Below, in pieces: positions 60,734-64,000 of a DNA stretch of 64,000 nt; positions within the stretch are counted from its first letter, which is position 1, and each line of letters opens with the position of its first letter. The notes under the pieces were generated by a model. That model was not told the origin of the DNA, made no database searches, and worked only from the letters and a program-made list of their open reading frames with translations. A program made the translations under genes and the position numbers. The stretch comes from 2-02-FULL-66-22 sp964576535 (GTDB lineage Bacteria; Methylomirabilota; Methylomirabilia; Methylomirabilales; 2-02-FULL-66-22): contig CAZNWB010000005.1 of NCBI GenBank assembly GCA_964576535.1, positions 1-64,000 on the forward strand. Reading direction: 5' to 3'.

Positions 60734-61966
60734 TCAAGATCCCTTTGAAATCGTTTCCCTTGGTGTCTTGGTGTCTTGGTGGTGAAGAATTCGGGTTGAG
60801 GAGAGGAGCCCCGCAAGCGTCAGATCGCATGCAGGGAGCAGGTCCCCGACAGCGGCCATGAGGTGGCTGGAAAGGGTGGGAACGCGAGCGAGACAGGCGA
60901 CGATGCCCTCGGCCAGCAGGGGGTGGCGGATGGCGTGCTGCAGCCCGGTGCACAGGCGCCACTTGGCGTGGAATTCGCGTCGCCAGGCTTCACCGTAGGC
61001 GAGGAATTCCGAAGCACCACCGGACCCCGCCAAGAGAGCGGGCGAGGCAGCTTCCACGGCCAGCTCGGCGCTGCGCAGAGCGGCATAGATGCCTTCACCG
61101 GTAAACGGATCAAGAAAGCCGGCGGCATCGCCAATCAGGAGCGCACCCGGAGCGGTGAGGCGCGTGGCGGAGTGGGCCAGGGGGCCGAGGCAACGCGCGG
61201 GGGCGATTGGTCGTGCGTGGGCCAGACGATCGCTGAGACCCGGCAAGGCACTCGCGGCCTGCAGGAGGGAGTGGGTCAGGTCAGGCGTGGGCTCGAACTC
61301 CCGGCGATTGAAAACGAGACCGATGTTGGTAAGCTCGGGCGTGATCGGGTTCAGGATGCAATAACGGTCGCGACCAAGGAAGATCTCGCCGACATCATCC
61401 GCGCGCTTTGCCCTCACGACGTAGCCCACCAGCGCCAGCTTGTCCAACCATCGGTGCCGTATCACAGCCCCGAGGCGTCGAGCCACCACGGAATTCCGCC
61501 CGTCCGCCCCGATCGTCAGGCGACCCTGAAGAAGCGTGGGGTGACCCCGGCGTCTTCCGCGAATGCCCACCACACAGTTGCTCTCCCAGATCAGGTCGCC
61601 GGCCTGGAAGCTGGACAGGAACTCTGCCCCGCTCTTGATGGCCACATCCAGCAGGATCGGGTCGAGCCAGGCGCGCCGGATGGCCAAGCCGTGATGCGGG
61701 GGCGGATACCGCGCCTGCAGGGCTTGCCCGCCCGCGGTGTGGACCCGCATCCCGAAGAGAGGACGCGCGCCGACTCCGTAAAGGGATTGCAAAACACCCA
61801 TCCGCTCCAGGAGGGGAAGGCAGCCGGGACTCAGGTACTCGCCGCATACCTTGGGTGGAGGGGCGGCCGCCCTGTCCACGATCACCACGCGGAGGCCTTG
61901 GCGTGCGAAGAGCGTGGCCGCCGCACATCCGGCAGGACCCGCGCCGATGACGACTACATCCCACAT
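60734..61966 (-). CDS. FAD-dependent oxidoreductase, geranylgeranyl reductase-like
   Basis: 410 residues. N-terminal VVVIGAGPAGCAAATLFARQG is the FAD-binding GxGxxG; PPKVCGEYLSPG, IGADGRNSVVARRLG and GALLIGDAAGFLDPFTGEGIYAALRSAELA are hallmarks of the GGR/UbiH-like group. In type III PKS clusters such enzymes hydroxylate the phenolic product. The last 15 or so residues (HHQDTKTPRETISKGS) are a translated CACCAAGACACCAAG repeat, so the true conserved end is earlier. Confidence 0.85.
   Translation of the reverse strand: MWDVVVIGAGPAGCAAATLFARQGLRVVIVDRAAAPPPKVCGEYLSPGCLPLLERMGVLQSLYGVGARPLFGMRVHTAGGQALQARYPPPHHGLAIRRAWLDPILLDVAIKSGAEFLSSFQAGDLIWESNCVVGIRGRRRGHPTLLQGRLTIGADGRNSVVARRLGAVIRHRWLDKLALVGYVVRAKRADDVGEIFLGRDRYCILNPITPELTNIGLVFNRREFEPTPDLTHSLLQAASALPGLSDRLAHARPIAPARCLGPLAHSATRLTAPGALLIGDAAGFLDPFTGEGIYAALRSAELAVEAASPALLAGSGGASEFLAYGEAWRREFHAKWRLCTGLQHAIRHPLLAEGIVACLARVPTLSSHLMAAVGDLLPACDLTLAGLLSSTRILHHQDTKTPRETISKGS
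60758..60786. repeat. TTGGTGTCTTGGTGTCTTGG tandem repeat
   Basis: Three copies of TTGGTGTC form the coding end of the FAD oxidoreductase. The mirror CACCAAGACACCAAG word is common as a spacer repeat. Confidence 0.75.
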
Positions 61967-61969
61967 CTT

Positions 61970-62006
61970 CAATTTCGGAGTGCGGAATGCGGAATGCGGA
62001 ATTGCC
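61970..62006. repeat. GGAATGCGGAATGCGG wobble repeat
   Basis: GAGTGCGGAATGCGGAATGC lies in the spacer between the YceI and FAD genes. Mirror of 5440-5492. Confidence 0.7.
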
Positions 62007-62630
62007 TCACTGTGCGCGCCTGGCGGTGACGTCGAAACTCACCACGAGCTGATCCTCGACGGAGAAAAAAAGGAACGTGGGGATGCGGATGCGGTAGTCG
62101 GTCATCTTGAGAGGGATGTCCCCGGTCAGCCGGACCGAGTCCCCTTCTTGACGAGCCCGAATGGGAAGGAGGATTTCCCGTGTCACGCCGTGCAGGGACA
62201 GGGTGCCCCTGGCCCCGAACTCCCAGCCGCCCGCCTGGTGTGTGATCCGTTCGACGTTCTTCAAGCGGAACTCCATGGCTGGGAACCTGGCCGTCTCCAG
62301 GTGATCCTTTCGCATGATGTCGTCGCGCGTCCCGTTATCCGTGTCAAGGCTTGCCGCATCGACCTGGATACATGCTTCCGCCTCGGCGAGCCGGTCGGGG
62401 TCGGCCAGCCGGATCATCCCTTGTACCTTGGATGTCTTTCCGGTGAATTCGTGCATGAAGGCCTGGGCGTCGAACCGGACCTGGCCTTGCCCTTCCTCCA
62501 GGCGGTACACGATCCGAGACCTTCCGGGATCCCGCAGCGGCGGCAGCTCGCAGGCGGTCGCAGGTCTAGCAAGACCGAGCCCAGCCACGGCTATGGAACA
62601 GCAGTTGAACGCCAATGCCCGCAACGTCAC
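62007..62630 (-). CDS. YceI-family periplasmic lipid-binding-like protein
   Basis: 207 residues from GTG 62630, behind GAGGG. A signal peptide ends at about ARPATAC. The mature part has YceI marks: FDAQAFMHEFTGKTSKVQGMI, DTDNGTRDDIMRKDHLETARFPAMEFRL and GTLSLHGVTREILLPIRA. YceI folds hold isoprenoid or alkyl chains, which fits a neighbour that makes phenolic lipids. A longer frame from 62867 is repeat-derived. Confidence 0.88.
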   Translation of the reverse strand: MTLRALAFNCCSIAVAGLGLARPATACELPPLRDPGRSRIVYRLEEGQGQVRFDAQAFMHEFTGKTSKVQGMIRLADPDRLAEAEACIQVDAASLDTDNGTRDDIMRKDHLETARFPAMEFRLKNVERITHQAGGWEFGARGTLSLHGVTREILLPIRARQEGDSVRLTGDIPLKMTDYRIRIPTFLFFSVEDQLVVSFDVTARRAQ

Positions 62631-62689
62631 AGCACGCCCTCGCGCCTTTGGCGTTCCCTCCGAGGGTGGTCGAACCCCCTCGTCATCAG

Positions 62690-62815
62690 GCGAGGCCAAA
62701 TTTGATCCCTTCCCCCTAGATGGGGGAAGGCGGGGATGGGGGTGAGAGGCCTGCGGATACCACCCCCACCGGGTACCCCCTGGGTGTCCTCCCCCATCCA
62801 GGGGGAGGAGAGTTG
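62690..62815. repeat. Hairpin-rich spacer repeat (CCCCCTAGATGGGGG type)
   Basis: TTCCCCCTAGATGGGGGAAG, CCACCCCCACCGGGTACCCC and CCCCCATCCAGGGGGAGG are nested mirror words before the YceI gene. Related to the inner parts of 6727-6911 and 8236-8350. Confidence 0.6.
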
Positions 62816-62881
62816 TGTCTCGTGGGTCTAAAGCCGACAACGTACAATTCCACCGGCTTGGGGGCAATCTTGTTCAGTGAG

Positions 62882-63658
62882 TCACCCACGTTCATTTGCC
62901 CGGTAGCCAGCGTCTGCCTTTGGCGGACTGGGTGTTTGCGGTGGCTGTTTCGTTGGCTTTTCTCCGATCAGCGCCAGACGGAAGAAGGCGTGGCGGGACA
63001 CCCGGGCCTGGGCCCAGCCGGCTTCCCGAGCCAGTGCCAACAGCTCTCCGGCCAGAAAGCCGCGTCGCACAGACACCGGACCATCGTGGTGAATGACACG
63101 ACTGCGCGAGACCAGGCGAAGGCTCATCCAGGTAACGAGGAACGGCCACCGGCCCCGCCGGAGGTCGTTCATCACGACAGCGACGCGAGCCACCCGGTAC
63201 AGCTCCCGCAACAGGCGTGCCTGGGCCTCTCCCTCGGTATGATGGAGGATCAGAGAGGCCAGGACGACATCGAAGCTTCCATCCGGGTATGGCAGGTTCA
63301 GGGCATCCCCCTGGCGAATGTGGATCTCGGGATACCCCTGGCTGGCCTGCCGGGCCAGCTCCAGGATTTGCGCATGGGAATCGATGGCTTCGATCCGGAT
63401 CGGAAGGCCGCGCCGCCGTCCCCAGCGGGCAATGGCCCTCGGGATATCCGCATAGCCTGTCGCCACATCCAGGATCTGGATGGGAGAGGGCAGGTTGGTG
63501 AAGAGCGATTCCAGGTGGCTGTGGAGGAGGCGCGTGCCTCCCAGCCAGCGGTTGATCCAGGCGAGATCTTCCAGGGTGCGCACCAGCTCGCCGGGGTCCG
63601 CGGAGGGGAGGTCCATCAACTCGGTGACGCCGAGAAGGCGTGCCGGCGCGGTCACCAT
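62882..63658 (-). CDS. SAM-dependent methyltransferase of the type III PKS cluster
   Basis: 258 residues. IQILDVATGYADIPRAIARW is the SAM-binding motif I, IEAIDSHAQILELAR motif post-I, and FDVVLASLILHHTEG motif II. The start overlaps the PKS stop (ATGGTGA), so the two are translationally coupled. It probably methylates the polyketide product on oxygen or carbon. The C-terminus is Pro/Lys-rich and partly repeat-like. Confidence 0.88.
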   Translation of the reverse strand: MVTAPARLLGVTELMDLPSADPGELVRTLEDLAWINRWLGGTRLLHSHLESLFTNLPSPIQILDVATGYADIPRAIARWGRRRGLPIRIEAIDSHAQILELARQASQGYPEIHIRQGDALNLPYPDGSFDVVLASLILHHTEGEAQARLLRELYRVARVAVVMNDLRRGRWPFLVTWMSLRLVSRSRVIHHDGPVSVRRGFLAGELLALAREAGWAQARVSRHAFFRLALIGEKPTKQPPQTPSPPKADAGYRANERG

Positions 63659-64000
63659 CGAAGGAGGGCGCCCTCTGCGGCAAAGCCGGGGCCCAGCGCG
63701 ATCATCACGCCCCAGTCGCCCGCCTGTGGCTTCGCCGTTTCCAGGAGCTGGCGCAGGACAAAGAGGACGGTGGCGGAGGACATGTTTCCGTACTGGCGGA
63801 GGACGGCGCGAGCCGGCGCGAGGTCCCCATCCGACAGGTTGAGCTGGCGCTGCGCCCGCTCAATCACCCGGCGGCCGGCCGAGTGGAGGATCCAGTGCTG
63901 CACGTCCGCCCGGGTGAGCCCGTGATCGCGGAGCAGTCCGGTCGCCAGCTCTGCCATCATCTCGGAAGCGATGTGCCGGACGTCCTTGGACAGCAGGATA
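63652..64000 (-). CDS. Type III polyketide synthase (chalcone/stilbene synthase family), 5' end outside window
   Basis: Only the C-terminal 115 or so residues are present. WILHSAGRRVIERAQ carries the catalytic His, YGNMSSATVLFVL the catalytic Asn, and ALGPGFAAEGALL matches the closing GPG motif of the family. The Cys part is upstream of 64000. With its methyltransferase and FAD oxidoreductase neighbours it resembles the SrsABC phenolic-lipid system. Confidence 0.85.
   Translation of the reverse strand, partial: ILLSKDVRHIASEMMAELATGLLRDHGLTRADVQHWILHSAGRRVIERAQRQLNLSDGDLAPARAVLRQYGNMSSATVLFVLRQLLETAKPQAGDWGVMIALGPGFAAEGALLRW

Overview
This is a 64 kb stretch of high-GC bacterial chromosome, scaffolded from a draft or metagenomic assembly: it holds two runs of exactly 100 N (23211-23310 and 31768-31867), and the second is flanked by an identical 55-bp sequence. 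The gene content fits a Gram-negative-type, environmental, respiratory bacterium: sigma-54 response regulators, a tripartite tricarboxylate transporter, TAT-exported copper enzymes, many metal transporters and a type III polyketide synthase cluster. Spacers are full of word-like wobble repeats (variants of GCTGATAGCTGA, GGCAATTGGGCAA, ATCCACAGATTACG, AATTCGAAATTCG). From memory such spacers are common in NC10/Methylomirabilota (including Rokubacteria) genomes, so I lean to that phylum with low to moderate confidence. There are no rRNA, tRNA, CRISPR or insertion-sequence genes that I can see.

Layout. 1-9.2 kb: the truncated end of an NtrC-type regulator, a VUT-family transporter, a UvrD-type helicase fused to a Fe-S RecB-like nuclease, and small metabolic genes (ABM monooxygenase, HAD phosphatase, flavin reductase, ATC-hydrolase-like, YjbQ); two of them sit between a 114-bp nearly perfect inverted repeat. 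9.2-12.4 kb: tctCBA carboxylate uptake behind a clear promoter. 12.5-21.0 kb: a seven-gene metal island with a DtxR/MntR-type repressor, a two-domain multicopper oxidase, a ZIP permease with an added extracytoplasmic domain, a cupredoxin, an NRAMP Mn transporter, a universal stress protein and a Zn/Cd-type P-ATPase. 21.0-22.6 kb: a decayed brnT toxin gene next to an intact antitoxin-like gene, then a HAD hydrolase. 22.8-33.7 kb: a repeat protein broken by the first gap, rmuC, an antiporter, a RodZ-like protein, an NtrB/NtrC-type two-component pair, a DMT permease, a class II aldolase, an esterase-like hydrolase, a GYD protein and a ferritin-like protein.

33.8-36.9 kb (minus strand): Fur/Zur-znuABC high-affinity zinc (or Mn) uptake with a promoter and a 7-1-7 operator. 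37.1-40.5 kb: a tandem M16 peptidase and a DUF4833 protein. 40.7-47.2 kb: TetR-HlyD-ATPase-ATPase-permease-permease, a YbhGFSR-like ABC-2 exporter with a palindromic operator under its promoter. 47.3-52.1 kb: a large unrecognised protein, a FabG/PhbB-like reductase and a coiled-coil PilZ-type protein. 52.5-59.9 kb (minus): an iron regulon in one direction, fur - dtxR(FeoA-like domain) - feoB - fbpA - fbpB - fbpC, with a Fur box just after the fur promoter. 60-64 kb: an HEXXH protein and a type III PKS - methyltransferase - YceI - FAD oxidoreductase cluster that resembles phenolic-lipid pathways.

The theme is metal homeostasis: four metalloregulators (two DtxR-type, two Fur-type) each head or adjoin their own transporters, covering Mn/Fe/Cu oxidation and uptake, Zn/Cd efflux, Zn uptake, ferrous uptake and ferric uptake. 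Several sigma-70-like promoters (TTGACA or close, 17-18 bp, TAnnnT) have an inverted-repeat operator at or near the start site.
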